Positions 1-8,194 are shown, counted from the stretch's first letter. The stretch is DNA of 64,000 nt from Phenylobacterium sp. Root1290 (GCF_001425305.1 NZ_LMEE01000002.1:382191-446190); one strand, 5' to 3'. The notes: a model not told the origin generated them from the sequence alone. Program-made: numbers and translations.

Positions 1-320
1 AAGTCCACATTGGCGTAGCGCAGCGTCACGTCCTCGGGAGCGCAGCCGTAGGCCGGGGCGACGAACAGGGCCGCATTGATCGACGGAGCCTTGGCGATGA
101 TCAGGGTCGCCAGCCGCCGAGCCCGCTCAGGCTTGTCGAAGTGAAGCAGCGGGTCCTCGGCGTAGAGCTCCTGCCCCAGCTTGCTGACCACATTGAACGG
201 CAACGCCCGGAACCTGCGCCCCGCCACTTTCGGCGAGAGCTTGGCTCCACTGAGGTTCAGGACAACGTCGTTCAGAAGAAAGAGCATACCAAGCAAGCGC
301 TCGCGTTCGTGGAACGCCAT
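1..320 (-). CDS. Conserved hypothetical protein, C-terminus outside the window
   Basis: An open frame runs from an ATG at 320 leftwards off the window edge, so only about 106 N-terminal residues are visible. The protein begins MAFHERERLLGMLF and has a hydrophobic start followed by a mixed charged region; I see no lipobox, nucleotide-binding or enzyme motif. It lies on the same strand as the DUF1491 gene that ends 67 bases upstream, so the two could be co-transcribed. Function is unknown to me. The clean frame and third-position GC preference support coding, but the downstream part is needed to name it. Confidence 0.55.
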   Translation of the reverse strand, partial: MAFHERERLLGMLFLLNDVVLNLSGAKLSPKVAGRRFRALPFNVVSKLGQELYAEDPLLHFDKPERARRLATLIIAKAPSINAALFVAPAYGCAPEDVTLRYANVD

Positions 321-386
321 GGTGTGCCATGGGCGTGCTTTCGCCCTCGTTGAGAAAGGCGGTGAATCCGCCGGTAACCGCGCTGG

Positions 387-719
387 TCAGCCCTGTTCGA
401 CAGGCTCGATCAGAAAGTGACGGCCGTCCCGATCCTCGATCTCGACCACCCAGATGTCGGGGTCGATGCGGATCGCGCGCTCGATGTAGCGATCGAGATC
501 TGCCTCCTGGTCAGACAACGCCGGCCGCATCCAGATCCGCTCGCCGTCGCCGCGCGTGGCCTCGGCATAGAGGCGGCTGGTCCCCTCGCCCCGGTTCAGC
601 ACCTTGACCAGCACGCTGCCGGCCCGAGCGTCGCCCTTGCGCACGACCACGGCGAAGCCTCCGCCCAGCTCAACGCGGCGGATCAGGGCCGCGACCCAGA
701 TGTCGGTGGAAAGCAGCAT
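387..719 (-). CDS. DUF1491 family protein
   Basis: This 110-residue protein opens MLLSTDIWVAALIRR and carries the alternating hydrophobic and charged pattern of the DUF1491 family, a small uncharacterised family of Alphaproteobacteria. Family hallmarks visible are the N-terminal WVAALIRR stretch, the central RKGDARAGSVLVKV strand and a C-terminal DPDIWVVEIEDRDGRHF segment. Length matches the family. There is no signal peptide or membrane segment, so it is probably cytoplasmic. No biochemical role is established for the family that I know of. It sits just upstream of the partial unknown gene on the same strand and is divergent from the exported protein at 811. Confidence 0.8.
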   Translation of the reverse strand: MLLSTDIWVAALIRRVELGGGFAVVVRKGDARAGSVLVKVLNRGEGTSRLYAEATRGDGERIWMRPALSDQEADLDRYIERAIRIDPDIWVVEIEDRDGRHFLIEPVEQG

Positions 720-810
720 GGCGTTGGCGCGGTCTCGATAACGGAACGGAAAGGCCGAACCTCTAGGCTCGGCCGCAACATCTCGAACCTATACGAGAAA
801 AACAAAAGGC

Positions 811-1722
811 ATGACGAGTACGCGCAGAACCGCGCGGCGCGTCGTGTGTGGATGGATGGGGCTGGCCGCGGCGGGGGGGCTTCTCGCTGCGCCCGGGGTT
901 TCGGTCGCAGCCGCCGCCGACCTCTTCTACGAACGCACGGTGATGACCGCCGCCGACGCAAGGTGCGGCCTGTTCGCGCCCCCCGTCGGCGCGGCGCTGG
1001 CGGCTGGCCGCATGCAGGCGCACGGCGCGGCGATCCGGTCGGGCGCCGACAAGGCCGATCTGGCCCAGCTTGAACGACGCGCCCGCGCCAAGGCCGCCGC
1101 CACCCCCTGCCGCTCGGCCGACATGACCCTGGCGGCCGGCCGCGTGCGCGAGGCCTTCGAAGGCTACGCGCAGCTCAGCCGCATGACCTATCCGGGCGAG
1201 ATCTCCGAGTGGCGCGCGGACCGCTCCGGCGGCGTGCGTTGGCGCCTGCAGCAAACCGCCAGTTTCGGCTGGAACAAGATGGTGTTCGGGCTGGCCGGCC
1301 GCGAAGGCGCCAACGCCCTGATGACCGTCGCCACCTTCGCCGACGGCAAGGCGCCCTATGGTGCGCGCCTGGTGCTGCGCGACACCGACGCGACGCTGGG
1401 GCCCTATCTGGACGCCCGAGGCCAACCCCTGACCAAGCTGCCCCTGGCGCGGCGCCTGCCGCCGGAGACCGCGCGCAACGCCTACACCGCCGAAGCGCGC
1501 AGCCCCGCGGGCCAGGATCTGCTGCCCAAGGAGTTCAAGTCCGGTTGGGCGTTCCGCTTTCCGGCCGCGGCGGCGCACGCCCTGGCCGAGCTTGATCCGC
1601 GCGAAGCGGTGGCGGTGGAGTTCCTATTTGCCGGATCGGACGGAGAGGTCGTTCGTCGCGCCTATGTCGAGGTGGGCGACTTCGCGGCCGGCCGCGCCTT
1701 CCTGCAGGTCGCTTCCCGCTAG
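811..1722 (+). CDS. Exported protein of unknown function
   Basis: The 303-residue product has a Sec-type signal peptide: basic residues (RRTARR), a hydrophobic stretch over about residues 14-33, and a small-residue region ending near VAAAADLFYER. The mature part has three cysteines and no motif I recognise; it contains blocks such as WRLQQTASFGWNKMVFGL and DTDATLGPYLDARG that look like a compact periplasmic domain. The start at 811 is chosen because it puts the signal peptide at the very N-terminus. The 3' end overlaps the stop of the divJ-like gene on the other strand by four bases. I cannot assign a function. Confidence 0.65.
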   Translation: MTSTRRTARRVVCGWMGLAAAGGLLAAPGVSVAAAADLFYERTVMTAADARCGLFAPPVGAALAAGRMQAHGAAIRSGADKADLAQLERRARAKAAATPCRSADMTLAAGRVREAFEGYAQLSRMTYPGEISEWRADRSGGVRWRLQQTASFGWNKMVFGLAGREGANALMTVATFADGKAPYGARLVLRDTDATLGPYLDARGQPLTKLPLARRLPPETARNAYTAEARSPAGQDLLPKEFKSGWAFRFPAAAAHALAELDPREAVAVEFLFAGSDGEVVRRAYVEVGDFAAGRAFLQVASR

Positions 1723-3194
1723 ACCTCGTTGGCGGCCTGCGGATGGTCGATCACCGGCAGTCGGACCGTCACCGTGGTGCCCTCGCCCAACCGGCTTTCC
1801 ATGACCATTTCGCCGCCATGCAGTTCAGCGAACGAGCGCACCAGGGACAGGCCAAGCCCGGTCCCGGCCGCCTTTTGCGCCGCGCCGCCCGCCTGTTCGA
1901 ACGGGCGGCCGAGACGCTGAACGTCTTCCGGACCGATCCCGACCCCCGTGTCCGCCACGATCAGTTCCATTACCGAACCGTCTGCGTGCAGGGTCACGGT
2001 CACGCCGCCGCCGCGCGGAGTGAATTTCAACGCGTTGGAGATCAGGTTCAGGGCGATCTGCTTCAGCGCCCGACGGTCGGCCACCACATCCAGGGATTCA
2101 CGCGGCAGCAGACCGCGCAACTGCACGCCCGCCCGGTCCGCCTGGCCGCGCATCAGCCTCAGCACGCTCGACACCGCATCGCGCGCATCGAAGGGTTCGC
2201 GCGCCAGCTCGAAGCGCTCGGCCTCGATCTTGGACATGTCGAGGACGTCGTTGATCAGGTCCAGCAGGTGGCCGCCGGACTCGTGCACCAGTTCGGCATA
2301 TTCGGCGTAGCGATCCGACAGCGGCCCGAACAGGCGCTGCCGCATGATGTCCGAGAACCCCATGATCGCGTTCAGCGGGGTGCGCAGTTCGTGGCTCATA
2401 TTGGCCAGGAAGCGCGACTTGCCGGCGTTCTGCGCCTCGGCCTCGCTGCGAGCCTGCTCCAATTCCAGTTCGCGCGCGTGCGCGGCGCCGGCGTCGCGCA
2501 GCGCGCCCACCAGCCTGCCGGATTCGGTCCGCTTGAGGACCAGCGACAGCCAGGCCTGGGGCTCGGCCGACGGAGCGAAGCCGACCTCGGCCGCGCCATC
2601 GAACGTGGCGCGGGCGAGCGCCTCGCGCAGTCGCCCGCGGTCGGCCTCCCTGGCTAGGTCCACGATCGAACCGCCGGCGCTCGATACGCCCGGTGCTCCG
2701 GCCGGCTCCTGGCCCCAGGTGCGCGCGACATCGCCGTTGGCGGCCATCGACACCAACAGAAAGGGCTGCTCCTCCAGCACGCGGCGCAGGTGCGCCAGGG
2801 CCTGGCGTTGCCGCCGATCCTCTCGGCCCAGTTCGCGCTGCATGACCACCAGCGCCGCGGCCAGGCCGAGCACCGTCGAGGCGAGGGCGAAGAGGGTGAG
2901 CACCGGCGCCACCGCCGGGCGCACGACGAAAGCCGAAACCGTCAGGCCGCCCAGCGCCGTCACCCCGACGGCGGCGAGAGACACCGCCGCGCCCAGCGCC
3001 AGCCGCTCGCCCCGCGCCACGCCGACCGCCGCCACCAGCGGCGCCAGGCACCAGACGGCCATCGGGCTGGCGACACCGCCGGTCAGGACAGCCGTGCTCG
3101 CAGCCGCCACACCGAGGCCGACGATCGCAAGGATCGAGGCACGGCCGGCCGGCCTTGCTGTCGATAGGGTCCTGGCGGGCGGGCTTTCGATCAC
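1719..3194 (-). CDS. divJ: DivJ-like membrane sensor histidine kinase
   Basis: This 491-residue kinase has about four membrane segments between residues 21 and 118, a PAS-like linker to about residue 235, a short coiled coil, then HisKA with the phospho-acceptor His268 in MSHELRTPLNAIMGF. A complete HATPase_c domain follows (N box NLISNALKFTP, G1 DTGVGIGPED, G2 GTGLGLSLV). The dimerisation region (GPLSDRYAEYAELVHESGGHLLDLINDVLDMSKIEA in part) closely resembles what I remember of Caulobacter DivJ, the stalked-pole kinase of DivK and PleD. It is shorter than C. crescentus DivJ, with fewer membrane segments. The start is a GTG at 3194. PleC-type paralogues share the fold, so orthology needs a tree. 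Confidence 0.72.
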   Translation of the reverse strand: MIESPPARTLSTARPAGRASILAIVGLGVAAASTAVLTGGVASPMAVWCLAPLVAAVGVARGERLALGAAVSLAAVGVTALGGLTVSAFVVRPAVAPVLTLFALASTVLGLAAALVVMQRELGREDRRQRQALAHLRRVLEEQPFLLVSMAANGDVARTWGQEPAGAPGVSSAGGSIVDLAREADRGRLREALARATFDGAAEVGFAPSAEPQAWLSLVLKRTESGRLVGALRDAGAAHARELELEQARSEAEAQNAGKSRFLANMSHELRTPLNAIMGFSDIMRQRLFGPLSDRYAEYAELVHESGGHLLDLINDVLDMSKIEAERFELAREPFDARDAVSSVLRLMRGQADRAGVQLRGLLPRESLDVVADRRALKQIALNLISNALKFTPRGGGVTVTLHADGSVMELIVADTGVGIGPEDVQRLGRPFEQAGGAAQKAAGTGLGLSLVRSFAELHGGEMVMESRLGEGTTVTVRLPVIDHPQAANEV

Positions 3195-3316
3195 GGGCGG
3201 TTCGCGGCTCCTTTGGCGGGCGACTCGACAGAGGATTCTCCGTCCCAGAGTCTAGCGGCGCCGGTGAGTCTCCGCGAGGCCGCTCGCGTCCGAAGCGACC
3301 CAACTTGGGCGTAGAG

Positions 3317-4192
3317 ATGGCGGCGACCGCAGATCGAAACCAAATCGTAAGCGGCCCGGCCCTAGATTTTCGCCAGTACAGACCGCGAGGCTTTTCGTCC
3401 CCCATGGCCCAAGCGGCTTCCATACCGCCCGGCGCGCAACCGGCTTGCGCAGCAGAGACGGACGCTCGGGCAGCGGCCCGCAAGCGGCGCGACGCCGTCG
3501 CAGACGAAGCGAAGCGTTCGTTCCTGCGCATGGCGAGCCACGAACTTCGCACGCCGCTGAACTCGATCCTCGGCTTCTCGGAAATCCTGCAGTCGGAGCT
3601 TTACGGCCCGCTGGGCGCCCCCCAGTACAAGGAGTACGCGGGCATCATCCACACCAGCGGCGCGCGGCTGCTGAAGCTGGTGAACCAGGTGCTGGAAATC
3701 GCCCGGCTCGAAGGCGGGGCGATGGATTTCGACCTGCGCCCCGAGTCGCTGGACCATGCGCTGGACGACGTCCTGGACGGGCTTCGCGAAGAGATCGCCC
3801 TGCGCAACGTCGCCGTGCTGATCGAGAACCGCGGCGCTCTGCCGGTGGCGCTCGCTGACGCCCGGGGGCTGCGCAACCTGCTTGGCAACCTCGTCCAGAA
3901 CGCCGCAATCTTCTCGCCCGAGGGCGGCGTCGTCCGCGTGCGCGCCGAGCGGATCGGCGACTGGGTCGAACTGGCGGTGATCGACCGCGGCCCTGGCGTG
4001 GATCCCGAGGACATTCCGCGGCTGCTGCGGCCGTTCGAGCAGGGCGAGAACGCCCTCACCCGCCGCAGCGAGGGTGCGGGCCTCGGCCTGCCGATCGTCG
4101 AGCTGCTGTGCACCGCCATGGGCGGCCGCCTGAAGCTGAGCTCGGCTCCGGGCGAAGGGCTGACCGCCCGCGTGAGGCTGCCGGCGGCCTGA
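3317..4192 (+). CDS. Soluble HisKA/HATPase histidine kinase
   Basis: The product (291 residues from the ATG at 3317) holds a HisKA domain with His75 in MASHELRTPLNSILGFSE, then HATPase_c with an N box (GNLVQNAAIFSP), G1 (DRGPGVDPED) and G2 (GAGLGLPIV). The lysine normally found in the N box is isoleucine. There is no membrane segment and only about 60 residues precede HisKA, so no sensor domain is visible. It is divergent from the DivJ-like gene and its HisKA helix is of the same DivJ/PleC type, which suggests it exchanges phosphate with the same single-domain regulators. Whether it corresponds to CckN of C. crescentus I cannot tell. ATG 3404 is an alternative start. Confidence 0.75.
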   Translation: MAATADRNQIVSGPALDFRQYRPRGFSSPMAQAASIPPGAQPACAAETDARAAARKRRDAVADEAKRSFLRMASHELRTPLNSILGFSEILQSELYGPLGAPQYKEYAGIIHTSGARLLKLVNQVLEIARLEGGAMDFDLRPESLDHALDDVLDGLREEIALRNVAVLIENRGALPVALADARGLRNLLGNLVQNAAIFSPEGGVVRVRAERIGDWVELAVIDRGPGVDPEDIPRLLRPFEQGENALTRRSEGAGLGLPIVELLCTAMGGRLKLSSAPGEGLTARVRLPAA

Positions 4193-4236
4193 AAGCCGTT
4201 GCGCTGGCGGCCCGCGGCGCCTAAGTCGCCTTTGAT

Positions 4237-4662
4237 ATGAGCACAATCGAGAACGACCTGGCCGACCTCGTCGAGGAGTTCGACCTCCTGGGCGACTGGG
4301 AGGAACGCTATCGCTATGTGATCGAGCTTGGCCGCGAGCTGGCGCCGCTGACCGACGGCGAACGCAATGACGCCAACAAGGTCCGCGGCTGCGCCAGCCA
4401 GGTCTGGCTGGTGACCGAGCCGCAGGCAGACGGCGCCGTCGTGTTCCGGGGCGATTCAGACGCCCACATCGTGCGGGGGCTGATCGCGGTGCTGCTGCGA
4501 TTGTTCTCCGGCCGGCGTCCGGACGAGATCCTCGCCTTTGATGTGAAGTCGGCGTTCGATCGCCTGGGCCTGGCCGGCCACCTGTCGGCTCAACGGTCCA
4601 ATGGCCTGGCGTCAATGGCCGCGCGCATCCGCCGCGACGCCGAGGCGCTCACCACCGCCTAA
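4237..4662 (+). CDS. sufE: SufE-like sulfur acceptor protein
   Basis: The 141-residue protein matches SufE, which accepts persulfide sulfur from the cysteine desulfurase SufS and passes it to the Fe-S scaffold. The signature is NKVRGCASQVWL around residue 48-59, where the cysteine is the expected sulfur-carrying residue, together with the N-terminal LGDWEERYRYVIELGREL helix and a C-terminal GLASMAARI helix. Length is normal for the family. No suf or isc genes are nearby, so it is a stand-alone copy. It lies 44 bases after the soluble histidine kinase on the same strand and may share its transcript. Confidence 0.88.
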   Translation: MSTIENDLADLVEEFDLLGDWEERYRYVIELGRELAPLTDGERNDANKVRGCASQVWLVTEPQADGAVVFRGDSDAHIVRGLIAVLLRLFSGRRPDEILAFDVKSAFDRLGLAGHLSAQRSNGLASMAARIRRDAEALTTA

Positions 4663-4668
4663 GACGGA

Positions 4669-5160
4669 TCAGGCGGCGCGAATGCCGCTGGCGAAGGTGT
4701 CGCCCTGCACGCCGACAACGGCGTCGTAGCCGAGGATCATGTCGACATCCGCGCCGTTCGACGCGAGCGGCAGACGCAGCCACAAGATCGAGATGTGCGA
4801 CGCGCCGCGCCAGGCCAGGCTGTGCACGCCCACCGCGGGCCGCCGCTCTTCAACCAACTTGCTCAATTCACGGCGCCAGTAGTCGGCCGCGTTGGAATTG
4901 TAGACCTCGGACAGGGTACGGCCGGTGATCTCGCGTCCATACACCCCATAGAGGCCGGTCCCGGCCAGGCGCAGGCGGAATTCCATCGGGTCGCGGCGAA
5001 CATCGATCAGGCTGATCGACGGCAGCAGCCGCTTGAAGTCGTCGGGGCGAATATCATCGCGTCCCGGCAGTCGGCCGCTTCGCCGAAGCCCGGCCCAATA
5101 GGCGTAAAGCTCTTCATGAGCGCGGGCGGCCGCCGCCGAAGCCCCCATCTGTGCGGCCAT
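4669..5160 (-). CDS. Single-domain PAS_5 protein, MopJ-like
   Basis: The product (163 residues) is one PAS_5-type domain: a helical LYAYWAGLRRSGRLPGRDDI lead, then a core with FRLRLAGTGLYGVYGREITGR and a C-terminal strand MILGYDAVV. It has no output domain. ATG 5160 is preferred because AAGGAA lies 8 bases upstream; a GTG at 5202 in the same frame has no ribosome site. In C. crescentus, as I recall, the PAS protein MopJ, which acts on DivJ and DivL, is encoded next to mucR2, and here the gene also follows mucR and lies about 1.5 kb from the divJ-like gene. Orthology is inferred from context, since PAS_5 proteins are common. Confidence 0.72.
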   Translation of the reverse strand: MAAQMGASAAAARAHEELYAYWAGLRRSGRLPGRDDIRPDDFKRLLPSISLIDVRRDPMEFRLRLAGTGLYGVYGREITGRTLSEVYNSNAADYWRRELSKLVEERRPAVGVHSLAWRGASHISILWLRLPLASNGADVDMILGYDAVVGVQGDTFASGIRAA

Positions 5161-5230
5161 ATTCAGATTCCTTAACAACCCCTTGGAATCACGACGAATC
5201 ACTTATCGCCCAGAGGGTGATTCTCCGGCA
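5161..5230 (-). promoter_or_regulatory. GANTC cluster upstream of the PAS gene
   Basis: Four GANTC sites lie within 58 bases upstream of the PAS gene, at 5166, 5186, 5196 and 5219. GANTC is the CcrM methylation sequence in Caulobacterales and marks GcrA-dependent promoters. Read on the minus strand, a TTGCCG (5225-5230 region) and CGATAAG spaced by about 17 bases could be the promoter, with the GANTC sites around and downstream of it. A TTAAC half-site (5172-5176) is present, but no full CtrA box. Confidence 0.55.
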
Positions 5231-5305
5231 AGGGGAAATCCTAACCGCTGGAAAGAATTCGGGCCGAAAGGTGGCGCAGCTTGGCCGTAGAGGCGCGCGG
5301 GCGCC

Positions 5306-5341
5306 CAAAAGAAAACGCCCGCCGGTGAGAGGGCGGGCGTT
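5306..5341 (-). terminator. Rho-independent terminator of mucR
   Basis: Inverted arms AACGCCCGCC and GGGCGGGCGTT enclose a 7-base loop. Read on the minus strand the stem is followed by TTTTCTTTT. It lies 22 bases after the mucR stop codon. Confidence 0.85.
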
Positions 5342-5362
5342 CGAAGATCGCTTGTGTGCGGC

Positions 5363-5785
5363 TTACTTGGAGCGCTTGCGCGGGGCCTGACGGCCGCCTT
5401 GCCCAAGACCCATCTGCTTGGCGAGGTCCGAGCGCGCCTTGGCGTAGTTCGGCGCGACCATCGGGTAGTCTTTCGGAAGACCCCACTTCGCGCGGTATTC
5501 CTCAGGGCTCATATTGTACTTCGTGCGCAGGTGACGCTTAAGCGACTTGAACTTGCGCCCATCCTCCAGGCAAACCAGATGATCGGGCGTGATCGACCGA
5601 CGCACAGGAACCGCAGGCTCCTTCGGCGCGACTTCCTGAACATCGGAACCGGTGGAAATACCGGCCAGCGCCCGATGGACGCTCTGGATAAGGTTCGGGA
5701 GGTCGGCGGCAGCGACCGAGTTGTTCCCGACATACGCGGAAACAATATCCGCCGTCATCTCAATGACTTCCGACTTCTCGTCCAT
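5363..5785 (-). CDS. mucR: MucR/Ros-family transcriptional regulator
   Basis: The 140-residue protein has the MucR/Ros layout: an N-terminal oligomerisation part (VIEMTADIVSAYVGNN), then the zinc-finger-like DNA-binding part LVCLEDGRKFKSLKRHLRTKYNMSPEEYRAKWGLP, and a basic tail. The finger keeps one cysteine and the histidine pattern but the first position is DHLVCLEDG, as in many MucR proteins. In Caulobacter MucR1 and MucR2 silence S-phase promoters, working with SciP and CtrA. Its own terminator separates it from the PAS gene downstream. Upstream DNA (5786-6000) is relatively AT-rich and holds a GANTC at 5832, compatible with autoregulation. Confidence 0.9.
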   Translation of the reverse strand: MDEKSEVIEMTADIVSAYVGNNSVAAADLPNLIQSVHRALAGISTGSDVQEVAPKEPAVPVRRSITPDHLVCLEDGRKFKSLKRHLRTKYNMSPEEYRAKWGLPKDYPMVAPNYAKARSDLAKQMGLGQGGRQAPRKRSK

Positions 5786-5972
5786 ATTTCTCGGTTCCGT
5801 GAGTGCGGTTGCACCAAGTTGGGGGATGACTGATTCACGACATCAGTGATCGCGTTAATATCTGGAACCCAACTGCAGCACAAGCATCCAATACGGTGCT
5901 GTTCTTCAACGAACACGTTCATCGTTAAGTCTAGGTGTTTCGATGCACCGATCGGTTGTGCAATACCTACTA

Positions 5973-5996
5973 TTGCGACGCGGCAAAGCGTCGCAA
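5973..5996 (-). terminator. Stem-loop after the DUF2336 gene
   Basis: Perfect 9-base arms TTGCGACGC and GCGTCGCAA enclose a 6-base loop, 11 bases past the stop of the DUF2336 gene. There is no U tract on either strand, so termination would be weak or Rho-assisted. Confidence 0.5.
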
Positions 5997-6006
5997 GCTG
6001 AAGTGA

Positions 6007-7218
6007 TCAGCGCCCAAATTCCTTGGAAAACGCTAGCATGGCGGCCTTCTGTGGGGCCGAGTATTCGTCGAAACCGTCTTCGTCGCCATCGCGGATGGCG
6101 CGTAGTAGAGCTGGCGTCAGGGCCGACGTCAGAGACCAGTTCCAATACCTGAGAACAGTCTGGGCGCGGTCGACCGCGATCATGTCGAAGACCAGTATCG
6201 CCCGTTCCAGCGCCGCGGAGGGGGCCCCGTCGGCTTCTGTCTCGTCGCGCTTGAGCCCCCGCCATAGGGCGCGGATCGCGGACTTCGGCAGCCCCGTCGC
6301 CTTGCAGAGAATAGCTAGCGGCTCACCGCCGGAGTCGGTGAAGATCTTCGCGCCGGTCATCGGCTTCAAGCCGGCGAGATAGGATATCTCCTCGGCGACC
6401 TCGCGCGTCAGCCCGTCGCCGGCCGCGGCCACGGCTGCTTCCAGGTGATCGAAGGGGCTCTTCTCGACGGCAGCGCGGTTGCGCTGACGCCGTTCGATGA
6501 ACTGCAGCGCCTTGCGGGAAAGCGAGTCCTGCCAGCGCTCGGCGGCGGCCATGGCGAAGATGTCGCTGGTCGCCTCCTGGAGGACTTCGCGTGAGACCGC
6601 GAAACGTTGGAGGATGATCTTCCGCGCCTCGGCGTCGGCCCACCAGAACAGCACATAGGCGTGCGCTGGCCGCAGTTCCGGCCGGCGCAGCAGCATCGTC
6701 GTCAGACGCGGATCGCCTCGCGTCAGGGCCACGACCGCCTCGATGCCGCCCGTGGAGAACTTGGCCTCGTCGTTCTTCAGCAGGCACTCCAGGACGAGCA
6801 CTTCGCCGAACTCGATCAGCACGTCGCAGACGACCTCGCTGACCCCGCGGCGCAGGGCGATGAGCCGGCGATGCTCCAGGTTCATCAACCGGGCGCAGTC
6901 GAGCAGATCAGAATCCGACAGGGTCGCGGCGTTGAGCAACAGCTCCTCGGCGATATCGACCTCGTCGCGCAGCAACAGCCGCGCCAGGCTGGCCGGTATC
7001 TCGGTGAGCCCGGAAATACGCCGGGCCACCTTCTTGCGCTCCGCGGGCTCGGCGTCGCGCAGCATGTCGACCAGCAGGTCGGCGGTCATCGCCCGCTCGA
7101 AGGCGTTGACCCGCGAGATCGGCAGGCAGACCACATCGGCCAGCCGCTTGAGCAACGTCGCCCGCGCCCGTGAGGCGGGCGGGGCGTCGAGCTCGGTCAT
7201 CATCGACGGCAGATTCAT
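6007..7218 (-). CDS. DUF2336 domain-containing protein
   Basis: The 403-residue product is an all-helical protein with repeated segments such as LARLLLRDEVDIAEELLLNA and DSDLLDCARLMNLEHRRLIALRRG, the HEAT-like pattern of the DUF2336 family, which is widespread in Alphaproteobacteria. It has no signal peptide, membrane segment or catalytic motif. The role of the family is not established to my knowledge; helical repeats suggest a protein-binding scaffold. The ATG at 7218 overlaps a GANTC (7212), with another at 7249, and a degenerate CtrA-like element (TTAA-N7-TTCA) at 7263-7277. Those sites hint at cell-cycle control, but the evidence is thin. Confidence 0.82.
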   Translation of the reverse strand: MNLPSMMTELDAPPASRARATLLKRLADVVCLPISRVNAFERAMTADLLVDMLRDAEPAERKKVARRISGLTEIPASLARLLLRDEVDIAEELLLNAATLSDSDLLDCARLMNLEHRRLIALRRGVSEVVCDVLIEFGEVLVLECLLKNDEAKFSTGGIEAVVALTRGDPRLTTMLLRRPELRPAHAYVLFWWADAEARKIILQRFAVSREVLQEATSDIFAMAAAERWQDSLSRKALQFIERRQRNRAAVEKSPFDHLEAAVAAAGDGLTREVAEEISYLAGLKPMTGAKIFTDSGGEPLAILCKATGLPKSAIRALWRGLKRDETEADGAPSAALERAILVFDMIAVDRAQTVLRYWNWSLTSALTPALLRAIRDGDEDGFDEYSAPQKAAMLAFSKEFGR

Positions 7219-7274
7219 GGCAGGTCCGAACGAATACCTGCCGCTATCGAATCACATCGCGCTTAACCGTGTGT

Positions 7275-8159
7275 TCACTTGAAGCTTGGCGCCGACCAAT
7301 GTTCCCAGATGTCCGGCAGATCGCTGGACACCTTGTTCGGGAACGACGGCGGCCGCTTCTCGAGGAAGGACATCACGCCTTCGCGGGCGTCGGCCATGGC
7401 CCCGCGGGTCTGGATGCCGCGGCTGTCGGCGCGATGGGCCTCCATGGGATGCGAGGCCCCGGCCATCCGCCACAGCAGTTGGCGCGTCAGGGCGATGGAC
7501 ACCGGTGCCGTGTTCTCGGCGATCTCGCGCGCCAGCGCCCGCGCCGCGGGCAGCAACTCGTCAGGGGCGTGCAGCGAACGGACCAGCCCGTGGTCAAACG
7601 CCTCCTGCGCAGGGAAGACGCGGCCGGTATAACACCACTCCAGCGCCGTCTGGACGCCGACCAGACGCGGCAGGAACCAGGACGAGGCCGCTTCCGGGTT
7701 GAGACCCCGTCGCGCGAACACCAGGCCAAAGCGCGCCTCGGTCGAGGCCATGCGGATGTCCATGGGCAACTGCATCGTAACGCCGACGCCCACGGCCGGC
7801 CCGTTGATCGCCCCGATCACCGGCTTGAGGCTGTCATAGATGCGCAGCGAAACCAGGCCGCCGCCGTCACGCTGAACACCCTCACGGGTGCGCGCGGCCT
7901 TGTCCTCGCCGCCCCGCTTTTCATAGTCGAAGGTCTCGCCGCCGGCCGACAGGTCGGCCCCGGCACAAAAGGCGCGCCCTGCCCCCGTCACGATCACGGC
8001 CCTGACGTCGTCGTCGGCGTCGGTGACGTCGAACGCGGCGATCAGGTCCTTCATCATCTGCGTGTTGAAGGCGTTGAGCTTCTCCGGGCGGTTGAGGGTG
8101 ATCGTCGCCACCCCATCCTCGACGCCGTATCCGAGGGTCTCGAAACTGTGCGTGGCCAT
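7275..8159 (-). CDS. Enoyl-CoA hydratase/isomerase family protein
   Basis: The 294-residue protein is a crotonase. It has the TLNRPEKLNAFN strand near the N-terminus, the FCAGADLS oxyanion-hole segment (about residue 64), the GPAVGVGVTM substrate segment and NPEAASSWFLPRLVG, where the glutamate corresponds to a crotonase catalytic acid. It would hydrate or isomerise an enoyl-CoA in fatty-acid or related acyl-CoA breakdown in the cytoplasm. It is divergent from the acyl-CoA synthetase at 8300, and a palindromic operator sits between them, so the pair probably responds to one regulator. The precise substrate cannot be read from sequence. Confidence 0.88.
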   Translation of the reverse strand: MATHSFETLGYGVEDGVATITLNRPEKLNAFNTQMMKDLIAAFDVTDADDDVRAVIVTGAGRAFCAGADLSAGGETFDYEKRGGEDKAARTREGVQRDGGGLVSLRIYDSLKPVIGAINGPAVGVGVTMQLPMDIRMASTEARFGLVFARRGLNPEAASSWFLPRLVGVQTALEWCYTGRVFPAQEAFDHGLVRSLHAPDELLPAARALAREIAENTAPVSIALTRQLLWRMAGASHPMEAHRADSRGIQTRGAMADAREGVMSFLEKRPPSFPNKVSSDLPDIWEHWSAPSFK

Positions 8160-8194
8160 CTGATCCTCCCTGAAATTTCGTCTAGTCCGCCGCG

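Noticed and set aside
2098..3552. 484-codon frame in another frame of the DivJ-like gene
   Set aside because: It is Arg/Gly/Ala-rich low-complexity sequence overlapping a well-supported kinase.
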